The notes beneath the pieces are model-generated. The model worked only from the letters and a program-made list of their open reading frames with translations, made no database searches and was not told the DNA's origin. Position numbers and translations under genes: made by a program. From Hormiphora californensis (taxonomy: Eukaryota > Ctenophora > Tentaculata > Cydippida > Pleurobrachiidae), in the NCBI GenBank assembly GCA_020137815.1, contig CM035352.1, forward strand, positions 1,056,175 through 1,120,174: a stretch of 64,000 bases of DNA. Direction: 5' to 3'. Below are positions 35,347 through 55,232 of this stretch, in pieces (position 1 is the first letter of the stretch; each line of letters opens with the position of its first letter).

Positions 35347-37172
35347 TCACATTTCAATTTCACTCAAACTCAAATCACTGGGCTCACTCACAACAGGAAC
35401 CTTCTTTTTTGAGGGTTTTTTGGTGGCAACAATCTTAGTTTTCTTAGCAACCTTCTTCGGCTTTTTCCTTTTACCAGCTGAATTCTTTTCCTCATTCTCC
35501 TTCTCAGATAAATCATCGTCTTCATCGGAGCCGTAGAAAACATCAAAAGCTTGGGGCGGTTTCTTACCAATTGCAATCTTCTTGGAAGGAGGTTTCTTTG
35601 AAGCAGCATCTGATCCTGGGGATGGTGGTAGTTCTACTCTCTCTTCTCTTCTATCTCCTCATCACCACTTGTATCTAGGGGTTCTTCAATCGCCGGGGAA
35701 AGAGGAGGAGGAGGAGACGCAGCAGGTACTACCTTTTTAGACTTTTTAACAGCAGGTAATTTTGCAGGTTTCTTAGTTGGTTCAGGTTCAGGTTCAGGTG
35801 CAGGTTCAGGTTCATCCATACTCAACTCATCATCATCCTCAGGCTCAGGCTCAGGCTCCTCAAGCAATTGTGGCAATTCCTCCTCCTCCTCCTTTTCTCT
35901 CTCCTCTTCTAAAAGCTTCTTCTCTTCCTCAAGTTGCTTTTTAGTTTTCTTTTTAGCCTTCTTAGGAGCAGCCTTCTTGGGAGCCGCTGTTTTCTTCTGA
36001 GCTGCTGTTTTTGGTGGTGGCTTAGTAAGGTCTGCAATCACCTCTTTCTTCTTCTTTTTTGGTGCTGCCTTCTTTACTACCTTGCTCTCTACCTTGTCTT
36101 TGGGCAGACGGCCCTTCTTTTTAGTTGGCTTCTTAGCTGCTGGTTTCTCATCCTCGGCTCCTTCATCGCCGGAATCTGATCCCTCATCGTCTGACACGGC
36201 AGCTGTTTTTGAGGTGGCTTTCTTGGGCTTCTTAGATTTGGTCTTGGTAGGTTTCTGGTCCGCCAGCTTCATGTGCCCTGGGGGAGGGGAGGGGGTTATA
36301 TTTGAGACGAACATAACACGCGAAAAGGCTTCACTGATTCAGTCGTGTGTGATCCGGTGATTACTGATTGGTGGCACACGCCAAGTAAAATCAGGCTTCA
36401 AAAAACTATCTGAAGTACCTACATGACGGAAATCTGACACGTCTTATTGAGTAAGGTGTCACCACTTATTAAACAAGACACAGCTATAATAGGTGACGGG
36501 TGTTATACGAGGGTGTGTGACTAATTAATTACACAATTACATAATGAGGGCATAGTCACCTGTTAATCCACGCCCTGTAATGTTAATAACTTGATCCTTG
36601 GCTATCATCTTTTTCAGTGCCACCTTTATCTGTCCTGCAGAAAATGGAGTCGCATTATTTATCTCAATAAAAGACACGCTGAAATCGGAATTGCCTATCT
36701 AAATCGTTAATTAGTTGCCAATTAATTACCTGTTGCACGTTCCTGATTTGAGAACTCGTGGTTTTGTAGGATGAACTTTACCGTCGCTGAAGTCGTGGTA
36801 CCCTTGTACCTCTTTCGACCAGCTAGAAATACGTGATTAGAGATCTAATGAGCACAGTGACAACAAGTTTCCACCGAAATTCAAGATGGTGCGAACAAAG
36901 AGGGCGCGACGTGCCAATGATGGATTCATAGAAGTTTTCAGGGACAGTAGGAGCAGCAGGTCGGGGTATAAAATGGGAACATAATGGACTATGGTAAGAC
37001 ATAGATAAGGAAGGATCTAGTTGGTTGTTACATCAGGGAACAACTCACATTTGGTCAGCGGATCTACCAGTTGAGCATCCACCTCTTTCAGCGACTTCAT
37101 TGCCTCTGTTATTAGCTGTGTGAATGGTTTAGGTTTGGGTCCCCCCACCGCCGTGTCCCCATTTTCTGTCAT
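35347..37172 (-). CDS. Linker-histone (H15 domain) like protein with long Lys/Glu/Pro tail
   Basis: Four exons, complement(join(35347..36277, 36560..36634, 36730..36822, 37049..37172)), give about 406 residues if one indel is allowed. The N-terminal 100 residues have an H15 winged-helix pattern: PFTQLITEAMKSL, ATVKFILQNHEFSNQ, QIKVALKKMIAKDQVINITG and GLTGHMKL. Members bind linker DNA at the nucleosome dyad. The tail begins with lysine-rich stretches (KKAAPKKKKK). It then turns acidic and proline-rich (EPEPEP repeats), and ends with another basic block and an acidic end. A strict frame stops at 35634; a 2-base shift in a GAGAGAG run near 35640 restores another 90 or so well-formed residues to the TGA at 35347. 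Introns and this mixed-charge tail suggest a replication-independent or H1-related architectural protein rather than a standard H1. Confidence 0.75.
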
Positions 37173-37440
37173 TTGTTCCTAGGAATATGTTGGGATCATT
37201 TGAGCGGAATGGAGATATGACGTGTTGAAAACACTCCCTGCTGCGACTCAACTTGACCAGTGACTCTAAACACTCGTCATCATGGCTGATACTCTCTAAA
37301 AGATACTCTCTCTGATCTCTCTCTTTAGATTGTGAGATTGTGAGATACTCAATCTTTACAAGCTGAAAGGTCATCAGAGGCACTGAACTGGCACACCTGC
37401 TACTCAAAACGCAATTCTCAATAACACAAGCTAATTGAGA

Positions 37441-37491
<51 letters not shown>

Positions 37492-37528
37492 GAGAGAGAT
37501 GAGGAGGAAGAGAGAGGAGAGGAGAGAG

Positions 37529-37580
<52 letters not shown>

Positions 37581-37908
37581 ACACAGCAAGTTTCAAATCA
37601 TTTCAATCGTGCGTTACAAATTGTTTAGATCGTTTTCTCCTGTGAGTCTCTGTAAAGCTTGCAACAATTTTCACACAACAAAGAGTATAGCTCTGCAAAG
37701 TAAGTAGTCTGCTAAACACTGATAGTACGCTCCTATCAGCTCGTTCGGAGAGGGAGATAAGTTCCTGGATCAGCTCCCATATCTCCTACCTAGTATAAAC
37801 TGCTACAGATCTCATGTCAGAATCTAAAACTATTGATGAATGATGGCACTCCCCCGCTCACATCTCATTCCAGCACTAATTACTAACTCATATCCTTTTT
37901 GCAGAACG
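37173..37908. promoter_or_regulatory. Divergent intergenic region between H1-like and SLC45-like genes
   Basis: The two start codons are 736 bases apart on opposite strands, so regulatory sequence is probably shared. The region holds an interrupted (GA)n tract at 37440-37580. A tttttgcag acceptor just before the SLC45-like ATG suggests a 5' UTR intron. Confidence 0.5.
37440..37580. repeat. Interrupted (GA)n microsatellite
   Basis: About 140 bases of GA repeats with short AGG interruptions, in the divergent promoter region. Confidence 0.9.
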
Positions 37909-38933
37909 ATGAAGTACAGAGAGGAGCCGAGTGTCAATATCCTGTCCCTCCTTCGGGCTTCTGCTATATTTGGGGCGATGGAGTTTGTGTATAGCGCCGA
38001 GACAGCCTACTCAACCCCACTCCTTGAAGCAGCGGGGATAGATGAGCGGTTCACTGCCCTAACGTGGTCAATTAGCCCCATAATAGGTACATTAGCCTGG
38101 TCAAACAACCAATCTTGTTTGTCGTGTCCTCCTCGCCCCTTCAGTCCTCACTACTAGTACTAACTAAGAATAACTCTCCACAGGTTTTCTGATGCAGCCC
38201 CTGATAGGAATTCTCTCGGACCGGTGTCTGTGTGCCTGGGGAAGGAGGAAACCATTCATTTTGATGCTCGCCCTGATCATCTTTACTGCTTCCATCATTC
38301 TCCCCTCTGAGTCGAGATGTCGGGGGTTACCTGGGCATGGTGTTTGACAGTTCTCCCCACCATCATCACCGCTATTGTCACCATTACCGCCGTTATTGTA
38401 AGCCTGACACTGTGTATGAACAATTCAAAGTATAACATCACCACTGTTATTATAGCCCTAGTTTTATACTGCAAGTAGAGACAGTGGGCTCTACTTTTCA
38501 TAGATTTAGGAACTTTTGAATCATAGATCAACATTTATGGATCACATTACCCCATTCAATCTGTTTATAAAATCTAACACAATAACTCAGATGCTGGACA
38601 TATGTAACGACTCCATACACACCCCACTGCGAGCATTCCTGGCAGATGCCTTCCCTCGAACTAAAGAGGTCCAAGAAACGAGTAACACCCTGTATTCTAT
38701 TGTAGGTAAGTTTAGACATGTACCACCCTGTATTATATTGTAGGTAAGTTTAGAAAGGTACCTATAATACTTCCTATACTATTCTGTTCGTGGCATGTTT
38801 TTGTGTGAGTTTCCGACCAACAGCGGCCCCTTTTGGCCCCCCTTATGGCCCCCCTGTTCGCGGGCAACAGAGCACTGGGGGTAACTCATCTGTCACAACA
38901 TTGCCCCCTGTTTCCTGCTCACAAACCGGAACA

Positions 38934-39006
<73 letters not shown>

Positions 39007-41968
39007 TCTAAAATTTACGAGCCCTAAATGATAATTCACACCTTTTTTCATATAATAACAATATTTTTTCACATACAGCTCAAATTCTAAAGAACTCACC
39101 CCCTCACACCTTGTCTCAGTTGACAACTCACCCGCTCAGACTTGTAAAACTATTCAACGTATTTCAGGTGGTTTCGGAGGTATGCTTGGCTATGTTCTGT
39201 GTGCCGTTGATACCTCCTGTTTAGGGGTCTACATCGAACAGCTGACCGGGTCTACTCAATATAACCAGGAGAAAGCTGTTTTTGGGGTAAGAAAATGTGA
39301 CTATTATCCATTAAAATGTCAGAGTATTGAGTGCGGGAGCACCGTTGGCTCCATTGCAACCTATTCTCGCGCGCGACGTCGATCTCACTCAGGTATCAAT
39401 GTGGCCAAGGAGCACCGTAGTCAGAGCATTGACCTGACAGCCACTAAATTGATAATGAAGTCGACACCAGAACATAATGATCAATCCCATGTTGTTCCCA
39501 GGTTGTATATTTCCTTTTATCAGCTCTATAACCAGCTTCTCTCTCTCAAGGTGTGTGTTGTTGTTTTGGTTACAGGAGCGGTTGTCACCCTAACCTCTCG
39601 AAAAGAACGGAACCCCAATCTGGCCGAGACGGAACCTCTGTTGCCAAGGAAGCGGAGCATTCTAAAGACGAGTGATGAGGAAAACCCTGAGATTATTTTC
39701 AACTGCATCGAAGGTTAGATTAATGATCCTATTTCCCATTTCTGTTCATACCAATTAAATATGAATAAAAAATATCTCCACTAAAATTCAATTACCTCCC
39801 AATTACCCCCCAACTACTTCTAAGTTACCCCTCAATTACCTCTCCATTACCTCTCCATTACCTCTCCATTACCTCTCCATTACCTCTCAACTACCACTCC
39901 ATTACCTCTCCATTACCTCTCCATTACCTCTCCATTACCTCTCAATTACCTCTCAATTACCTCTCAATTACCTCTCAATTACCTCTCAATTACCTCTCCA
40001 TTACCTCTCAATTACCTCTCCATTACCTCTCCATTACCTCTCCAGATGATGAAGATCAGCATGGCCCTATCGAGTTGTCAACCCTTATCAGATCTATAAT
40101 CCACATCCCCAAACAATTGGCAACCCTCCTTCTAGTCCAGTTCCTTACCAGTACCATTATGTTTAGCTACTTCCTCTATTTCACCACTTTTGTCGCAAAA
40201 CAGGTGTTCCAAGCCGAACCTGGAACTGAACTCTTCACAACAGGTGAACTATGGGTGAACTTTTAATAATTAATTCTATGGGTGTTTAATTCCTATGGGT
40301 GAAATGTTATTATTCAATTGGGATTCCAAGACTAACTTAAATCCTAACTTAAATCCTCGTGCGACGGGCAGCCCCTAAACCAGCTTTGTCAAGTTAGACT
40401 GCCATTCGCGCAAATGCAAAACCAGCTATGCTAATTGTCTATACCGTGACACCGTGTATTTCAGGTGTGAGATGGGGCTGTATTGGAATGGCCGTAATGT
40501 CGGTGACCTGTATAAGTTTTAGTTTCATCATCCCATCCCTCATAGACAGGTATAATGACGATAAAAAATCGTAAAATTGTACCATGGCAATTTGAAAAAT
40601 TTACCAATTTTAACATTTAATCCCTCTCTCTCCAGGTCGTCTATCAAGGCAATTTACTTTGTCAGCCACATCTTTGCAGCCCTTGGGTTTGGCTTCCTGC
40701 CCTCTTACTGCGGGAAGGTTTCAGTTATTCTATTCAGCGTTTGCCCAGGAATTATCAACTCTGTTTACCTAGTCCTCCCCTTCATCCTTCTCTCCCAAAT
40801 TCACCAATTACCAGAGATCAGAGCAGAGAGGGGATTCGGGACAGATGTGTCCCTAATAGTTTCAGCGACATTCCTTAGCCAGGTACCCTAATAATAGATG
40901 GAGGTGCCGGCCTGAGCTGAATCAAAACGGGTTTGCGACCGCCCGACAGGTTTAGGCCAGCACATTTTGTAGTTTTGGCGCGTAGCATGCTGCTGCGCGT
41001 GGTTATTTCCCACGGCTTGTCAAAACCTCGCGCGAAGAACCTTATTCTTCTGTCACCGCGCGCTACGTCAATGGAGAAAAGAAAATTGCGACATATGTGG
41101 GGCACTGCACTGCTGATCGTTCGACGTTCCCAAAACCTAAATCATCCCCATCCCCAGGTGGCCCTTAATCTGTTCTTGGGGTTCGTGTTGGAGGCGGCTG
41201 GTATCAACATTGTTATGTATACAGGATGTGTTGTGGCATGTTTAGGTGCTTTCGTGAGTCTAAGTCTACCTACAATTGAACAAGATTTCCCATCCTTCAA
41301 AACAATTTCAACCATATCACTCGGTGAGTAGAATCGCATATTGGGTTCGATAGAGGGCGCCAGCTGCTGTTCAGATTATAGATCAGTGTAAATTTGTGCA
41401 AGGTCCAGTGACTCTAGACATGCTTTGTGAGATAAGACCATGCTGTCTGGTGAGCGGTGTCCCCTGTCTAAAACACACTTTAGAAAATCCAATTATCCCC
41501 TTGTGCCTATTGTATGTCCCCCAACTAAACAGGACATAAAGACGAGGTGGGGCCAGACAACAACGGGCATTGGACTGACAGTGGTTGCTGGACAGAACAT
41601 CTTGCTAACAGGGATACTAACATGACCAACAACCAACCGAACGTACATATCTGACAATACAAATCTAAGTCTAAAGTGAAACGACAACGAACTGGCTGCA
41701 CGTCGCGCATGTGAAACTCACCTGTGAGATCGTTATGTGCAACGAGTGCGCGACGTGCAGCCAGTTCGTTTCTCTCTCCCTCCACATCCCTCTCTCTAAC
41801 CATCTCCCCTCTCCCCCAGCTGGTTCATTGATAGGAAACAGACGGAACCTTCTCATGTCCAGCACAACAATTCCAGAGGAGCCCTACCCAGTATATGATG
41901 ACCTCATGTCAGAACCACCAGCTAGATCACCACGACGAGTCAGTTTCTCAACCCGATCACTTCTCTGA
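37909..41968 (+). CDS. SLC45-family (proton-coupled sugar transporter-like) membrane protein
   Basis: Ten exons: join(37909..38086, 38184..38397, 38591..38705, 39168..39286, 39524..39713, 40046..40243, 40465..40549, 40636..40882, 41158..41323, 41820..41968), about 552 residues and roughly 12 membrane spans. Family marks are clear: a first span ending [14 protein letters not shown], then [20 protein letters not shown] with a GRRKPF loop. [16 protein letters not shown] follows, as does [17 protein letters not shown] central cytoplasmic loop contains [10 protein letters not shown]. Later exons give [10 protein letters not shown] and [19 protein letters not shown]. Animal SLC45 proteins move sucrose, glucose or related solutes with protons, some in lysosome-related organelles; the substrate here cannot be read. 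Exon 2 needs frame correction: the reading shifts near 38310-38345 between [17 protein letters not shown] and [12 protein letters not shown]. Confidence 0.85.
38686..38761 (+). repeat. 38-bp direct duplication containing a splice donor
   Basis: caccctgtattctattgtag (38686) with its donor gtaagtttaga is repeated from 38724 with few changes. Exon 3 of the SLC45-like gene uses the first donor (38706). The second (38744) would add 38 bases and break the frame. Confidence 0.85.
38937..39001. repeat. (CT)n microsatellite
   Basis: About 30 CT units in intron 3 of the SLC45-like gene. Confidence 0.95.
39320..39442. repeat. Dispersed repeat related to 19760-20000, CTGTCAG-type ends
   Basis: Begins gtcagagtattga and ends gtcagagcattgacctgaca, with cctattctcgcgcgcgacgt inside, in intron 4 of the SLC45-like gene. 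The internal part matches the block near 19810-19890. Confidence 0.6.
39827..40044. repeat. 10-bp minisatellite, about 20 copies, reaching a splice acceptor
   Basis: Unit cattacctct/caattacctct. The last unit runs into cattacctctccag, the acceptor of exon 6 of the SLC45-like gene, so the repeat doubles as the pyrimidine tract. Confidence 0.9.
41686..41770. mobile_element. 85-bp hairpin MITE with perfect 24-bp arms
   Basis: aacgaactggctgcacgtcg and the next four bases (41686-41709) are exactly complementary to 41747-41770. It lies in the last intron of the SLC45-like gene. Confidence 0.7.
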
Positions 41969-42894
41969 TCTCAGAGAGCTGATTGGAATAGACCCTCCAA
42001 ATCTCTGATTCTCTGATCTCAGAGCGAGCCATGTAATGAACCCTCCAAAGGAAAATAACCCAACCAGAACATAACAACAGTGACACTGCTGAATATCCTT
42101 TGTAGCGATAACTGTTATTTGTGAAGATTTATTTAAAGGGTTTTTTAGGAAACTAAACACAAGTTGGTTCAGAGAGTTTTGTGAAAAAATCTTTTGTTCA
42201 TTTGTTTACACACAGTGTGGAATGGGTGCAGATCATGTCGTCCAACAAGTCTCTCTCTATCTTTCTATCCTTCTATCGCTTTATCTCTCTCTATCTCTCT
42301 ATCTATCTTTCTCTCTCTCTCACTCTTAGCTTAGTCTATATGGGGATGGAGGGATAGAGAAGTTTGTTTGACGACATGCTATCTCAGAGATAATATGTTA
42401 ATACCCTGTTAATAATGGTCATCAGAACTTCTACAAAAAGTGTTACCATGAAAACAGATAAAGTCGGTTCTACCGGCATGATAATATTAACACGTCACAT
42501 GCATTTGTCAGAGCTATAATTCCTATGCATCATTATTTCTGGGCAGATAAAATGGCAAACTGTTGACAAAATACTTCGTATTGTTTTTATTGTTCTTTTT
42601 GTTGCTCATTCTAACAGATCGATTCTCAATTTAATCAACTGTTTCAAATCTCAAATGTTTTAAATCTCAGGAATTCAACAAAAAAGTTTGTGTTTCACAC
42701 AAGCCTGTTGTGTCACAACAGTTCAGCTCTCCGTATCCCCGGATCGAGCATTCTACAGGACACCAAGCCTATAAAACTAACAAGTGTTTCACACTTCAGA
42801 GTTTCTACTAACACTAAGCACTTGCTCCAAAGGTGTTATCACTTGCTCCAAAGGAGTTATCACTTGCTCCAAAGGTGTTATCACTGCGTCAGAT
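41969..42894. other. Intergenic between convergent SLC45-like and zinc-protein genes
   Basis: Contains CT-rich sequence (42250-42325) and a 21-bp tandem repeat (cacttgctccaaaggtgtta, 42818-42885) abutting the end of the minus-strand gene. No further exon is supported. Confidence 0.6.
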
Positions 42895-49717
<6,823 letters not shown>

Positions 49718-50595
49718 TGTGGTGGGGGGGGAAAGGGGGTAGGGAAAAAAATGGGCCCCCCTGTACTAGGGAAAAACCAAAATCCGGGAATTTGGGGGGG
49801 GGGTGGGGGTGAACTCAGGGGGGGGGGGAATTTTGAGGGGAACTAAGGGGGGGGGTTTTGGGGGAAAGAGGAAACTCATAAAGGGGGGGGGTAAAAGGGT
49901 ACTTGGGAGGGGGGGCAAAAGGGGAACCTTTTAAAAAAACCCTAATAAGGTGAAAAAGGGGGGGGGCAATAGGGGGGTTTTGGGGGGGGGGGGTTTGGGT
50001 TTAAAACGGGGGGCGGGGGGGGGGGGGCTTTCGGGGGGGGGGTTTGGGGGGGGGGGGGGGGGGGGCTTGGGCTTGGGAGAAGGGAAAGGGGTAAGGGGGG
50101 GGGGGGAAAGAGATGAACTTAGGGGGGGGGTTGAGAAAAAGGGAGAGGGGGGTGCAAATGGGGATAAACAGAAGAGAGAGAGGGAGGGCAATAGAGGATG
50201 TCAAGAGTTTCTCTATTTTTGGTATCAGGGTTTAAAACGGGGGGGGGGGTTTCCCCCACAAACCCATCACTGAGCCCCTTGGTAACTTGGTGTGGTGTTT
50301 TTTTGTTGGTTGTCCGAACCCATCCCACGACCCACCTTTCTTTCACCATCATTCCCTATAATACATGCATAAAATGAAGTTTTTTATTGAGAACATTTTT
50401 GATCCAGGGACGAGAGAAATACTGCAGGAAACGCCGAAAAAAGTAAACCAACCAGAACTCTTATATGGGTCAGTTGACGGGTTTATCACCCCAATCAGGG
50501 ACCTTTTTCCTGATTCGGTAGTTCCTGAAAAATAACACAATATAAAGAATCCCCCCATACTCCCAAGACTAGTTTTCTCTATCACTAGCAAAGGC

Positions 50596-51663
50596 GAGTA
50601 CCGCGTGGCCCCAAATTTAAAGGGGGGGTACGTTGGCCCTTTTCCCCCAAATTTAATTTAAATCCTTGATATTTGACACAATGTTTTGGGGGGTTATCAT
50701 TGGGGAATCCGAATTTCAGCCCTGGAAAAAATTTCATTTTTTCGACCGAATAAATTTAAATGAACACCAATGTGGGGCCATTTTTCGGTACCAAAGTTTC
50801 CCAAATTTTTTGGCTTCGATTTTTTTCGAAGGGGACAGTTTAAGCTTAATTGGATCCCACAAAAAATCAAGTGACCCTTTTTTCAAAAAAAGCCTGGGGG
50901 TAAGTCATTGATCTCCTAAAATTTATACTTTTAGAAAAGAAGCTTACTTTTTAACGGAGCTGTATCGGTACACCATCCCTAGCGGGACGTGTACGTGATA
51001 CTCGCCCGTTACACCCTTTTTGGATTTTAGAATGACGCTTCGTCTCATTGGGTGTCAGAGCCCAAAACCTGGGGTTAGTTTAACTAAAACCCTTGCCTTG
51101 TGGTGGCCCAATGGAGCTAAAATTAGCGCTTTTGAAAGGAAACGATACCCGAGGGCTGTAAACCCCCGTTCCAAAAAGCTTCCTTTTTTAAAATTTCATT
51201 CAGGATTTTCCGTCGAAAATAAATTTTAAGATGAGAGAAAATTTCCGGTAAAATCAAATGATCAAAGTAGGGCCGACAGATTTTTTAGCGCCGAATTTAC
51301 CGTTTTCTGGTCAAAACGGGCAAAATCGATTTTTGGTAAAAAATATCACTTTAAAAACTTTTTCACCCACAAAACTTGATTAAATTTTCAAAAAAATTCA
51401 GTTTGCCATTTGTTGATATTCCTCATTGTATGGCGGTTTTTTAAATAATAAAATCGAATTTAAACAAGAAAAACCCCAAAAAACCCAAAAAAAAAGAAAA
51501 ATTTAGTTCATTAATGAACTTTCAACTTTTCGATTTAAAAAATTCGGACTCCTCGAATGAGACCCATGGACATTTTGTCAAATACCAAGTGATTGAAATT
51601 AAAAATTTTGGGTGAAAAGAAGGCCAAGTACCCCCCTTTTAAATTTGGGCCCCCGCGGTAGTA
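50596..51663. mobile_element. 1.07 kb inverted-repeat element in degraded sequence
   Basis: The left end (taccgcgtggccccaaattt at 50598) and the reverse complement of the right end (taccgcgggggcccaaattt, ending 51660) match over about 42 bases with indels in base runs. A TA at each junction would fit a Tc1/mariner-type target, but this is weak. Inner sequence is AT-rich with no recognisable transposase. Confidence 0.55.
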
Positions 51664-54600
51664 GCCGACACCTCCTGAACAATGAACAATTGATCAGAAC
51701 AATAAACAATTCAAAAAGCGAAACACAATTTCTAGTTCCGACACAGCGGAAGATCAGGAATATTTTATTTTATGTAAGATAGAGACATGTGGGAGGGGAG
51801 GAAAGCAAAAAATGCAGTTCATGTTTAGTATTCGGACATAAATAATGGAACAACATATAAAACAAGGGAAAATGCGTTTAAAAAAAAAAGGGTTATGGTA
51901 AGTGAGAAGGGAGGGGAGGAAGAAAAAGGAGAAGGAAAAGAGAAAAAAAAAGGGAAAAGGAGAGAGAAAGGGGGAGGGCCAAGGAGAGGGGGGAAAAGAG
52001 AAGAGAAGAGAGCGAGAGGGGAAAAAGAGGGGAGGATTGGAAGGAGAGGGGACAGAGAGAGAAGAGAGGGGGAAACAACACAGAACAGTGCCTTTTGAAA
52101 ATGTGGAGAGGTGAACCTAACCCCCTTACCCCCCCCGTCCAATCAAGTCTTACTTCCGGGACCCTTTACACTACCCTCGGAGTGAGGGGAGAGGAGGGGG
52201 GGAGGGGGGAGGAGTGATGTTAGAGAGAGTATTTGGGAAAGGGGAAAAGAGGGGGTTTTGGGGAAAGAATGCACAGTTTACAGTGAAAGAAAGAGGGGAG
52301 CTTGGAGAGAAAACAACAAGGCAACTAACTTGGGTGCAGTTGACAGAGAGAAATTCTGTAAAAATAGTTAAGAGGGGGGAAAAAAGAGATAAAAAGATAG
52401 ACGGATAGAAAATGATAAAATTAGATAGGTGGATAGAAAATGATAAACTATATTGTAGGTACAATGGACATTGACAATACTGATGAAGTGAGGTCTTATT
52501 AAGGTAAAAGGGTTTCCCCCTTAACCATTCGTGATTTTTCAGACAAATGAATAACAGCATCTGAATGAAGAATTGAAGAGAGAAGAAGTGAATGAACAAA
52601 AATTACACGTGCTTTTATTATTGAAAACTGTCCACACTCAAACCCCGCTAAACACAAACACACTCACAAGAAGCCACAGATGAGTTATACTAGCGGTGTG
52701 TATGTAGTGTGACTATAGGAAAGTCCAATCAGTCAATTCCAAACACAAATGAACAGATGATTCAAGAGAGAGGCAGGTCCGGGTACATTTGATTCGAACA
52801 CTAACCACCATCTATGAGGGACACCTCTGAGGAAAAGGAAAGGAGGAAAAGGAAGGGGGTAAGAGGAGAGAGAAGAAGAGAGAATAGAAAGAGAGAACCA
52901 AGAGGAGAAGACAAAGACAGAGAGAGCAGAGAGAAGAGGGGAAAGAGATAGAGAGAGTTTTAAATAAGAGAAGGACAGAGTTTAATAAGCGATTTTAATG
53001 CGATCCTCCTCCCAATTAATCTATATTCGAACGCAAATATCTAGCAAGGGGGTTCTTTCACTGATCGATTTCGAACCCCCCAAAAGGGTCGAGCAGTTTT
53101 GGGATCGAGTTTTTCCCCCCCAATGAGGGGGTTTTTTAAAAAATTTTCGAGAGAGGGGTGATTTTAAGAGAAGGCGTTTTGCATTTTCATGGGAGCGCCT
53201 GCGGGGAAAATAGTAACAGAGAGGAGGAAAATAGTAACAGAGAGGAAGAGAGAGGGAGGGATGAGGAAGAGAGAGGGAGAATCACTGTTAGAATGAAAGG
53301 AACAAAGAACAACAGTTGAGCCAAGTATCACACTTTGCCTCTTCTCTGTGCTAAACTTACTTTTAAAATGAGTATGAACTAAACTGGTTGGTTGGAGCGG
53401 CTAGGTGCTTTTTGGAGCTCCCTGTAGAACTAAACTGAAAATACAAAAAAAATTAGAAAGCATTAGTAAGCTGCATCTTTATTCTTTGGTAATGAAACTA
53501 CCCCTCCGCGTTATAATGGCTCAATATAATAACAGTGGTGACTTCGTAACCAAGCTACAGCTGTGAAGGGGATGAGAAGAAGGGAACAGATTGCACAATA
53601 TCATTGTGATAAATTAGTCACGTGACATTCAGCTCCTTTGCTACATGTAAAGTACACTCAATGTATAGCTGTAGCCTGTATATTGTATATGCTACATAAT
53701 GTATAGAATGACAGGATTCTACAACCTATTACTACGTATATATCGCAATGCTCAACTGTCATAAAACTGTTCATAATGATTTGGCAAGAAAAAGGCAAGA
53801 TAATAGGAATGATCTGGAACAAATATTTAAATCGAAGGTCTTCGAAGGTTAGAGAAGAACAGAACAGATTTAAAGATTGGCCAATATATGAGCTGTCTGA
53901 GAGAAAACATTGGGTGGACAAGTCAGACGATATGTCATCTTTAAGGTGTGTGTGTGTGTTTTAGGTGGGGCCGGAAGAGAACAAACCCCCTCAGAGAAAA
54001 AGAGGGGAGTCCTAAGAAAATGTCGAAAATAGGAGAGATAGAATGAGAGAAGAGGAGAGGCAGAGAGAGAGAGGAGCGAGAGAGAGAGAGAAGAGAGAGA
54101 GAGAAGGAGAGCAGAGAGAAGAGAGGAGATAGAGAGATAGAGAGAGTAGAGGGAGAGAGAGAGAGCAAGAGCTAGCAAAGAGAGAGAGAAGAGTAGAGAT
54201 GCTAGAGAGAGAGATAGTGTGTGAGAGGATAGGACAAAGATACGGGCTTACGATGAAAATGGACGAAGATATGACGACGTGAGAGATGAGGCAGCAGTGC
54301 TTAGCATGGTATTTTGGCCGGTTTCCAACCAACAGTGCAATATCTCTTGAGGAAGAGAACAGTCTCTATACCTCTCTCTCTTATATCCTCATATATCTCT
54401 CTCTCTCTCCCTTTTTCTCTCTCCCTGGCCTTTCCCACAAACTCTCTTCCACACTATTTCTCAATCTATTATTTTTGTTCTTCTCACCGTATTCCAAGCT
54501 ACATCTCTCTCACCTTCACTACCAACCAATTAATATACATCAACAGCTCCCCTTTTCATCTCAGGGAGATACCGGAAATTATATGGTAAATCAGGTCTGA

Positions 54601-55143
54601 AATTTACCATGGATCAAAATGTTATCCCCCGCCATCTCCCAATCAATTTAACTCGTACCACTAACTCAATAACCCCCATGCCACAAATGATACACATTAT
54701 ATTTACTACCCTAGTTACTCATAGAATACTTCTCACAAAACGGAGCTACAAATATAACGCAAATAAGGACCACCTCTGCTCTGCAAGGCCCCGTCTGTCC
54801 TTTTCTTTCTCTCTCATCTTTCTCACTCCTCTTCTCTCTATCTCTCTCACCCTATCACTCTTCTTCTCTCTCCTTCTCTTAGTAATAATTAGGTGTTCGA
54901 AAGAATGTTATATATTGTGGATAGAGGAGGTTATTAACCTTAACCGACCGAGACTCCCCTTTGCTACTGCCCTTTGCTCTTTTTCTTATCCCAACCTCTC
55001 TCTTTTTCTCTCTTCTTTCTCTCTTCCTCTCTCTCTTCTAAAAGCTAATAACTAGAACCGCATATTCAATCCAGGCTGTTAGTGTGTCAGTCAGAGCTAG
55101 TAAGCACTCGTTAAAAACTGAGAGAGAGAAAGATAGATAGAGA

Positions 55144-55146
55144 GAA

Positions 55147-55201
<55 letters not shown>

Positions 55202-55232
55202 GAGAGAGAGAAATATAGAGAGAGAGAGAAGC
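55144..55232. repeat. Interrupted (GA)n microsatellite
   Basis: GA repeats broken by single T or AA insertions. Confidence 0.9.
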
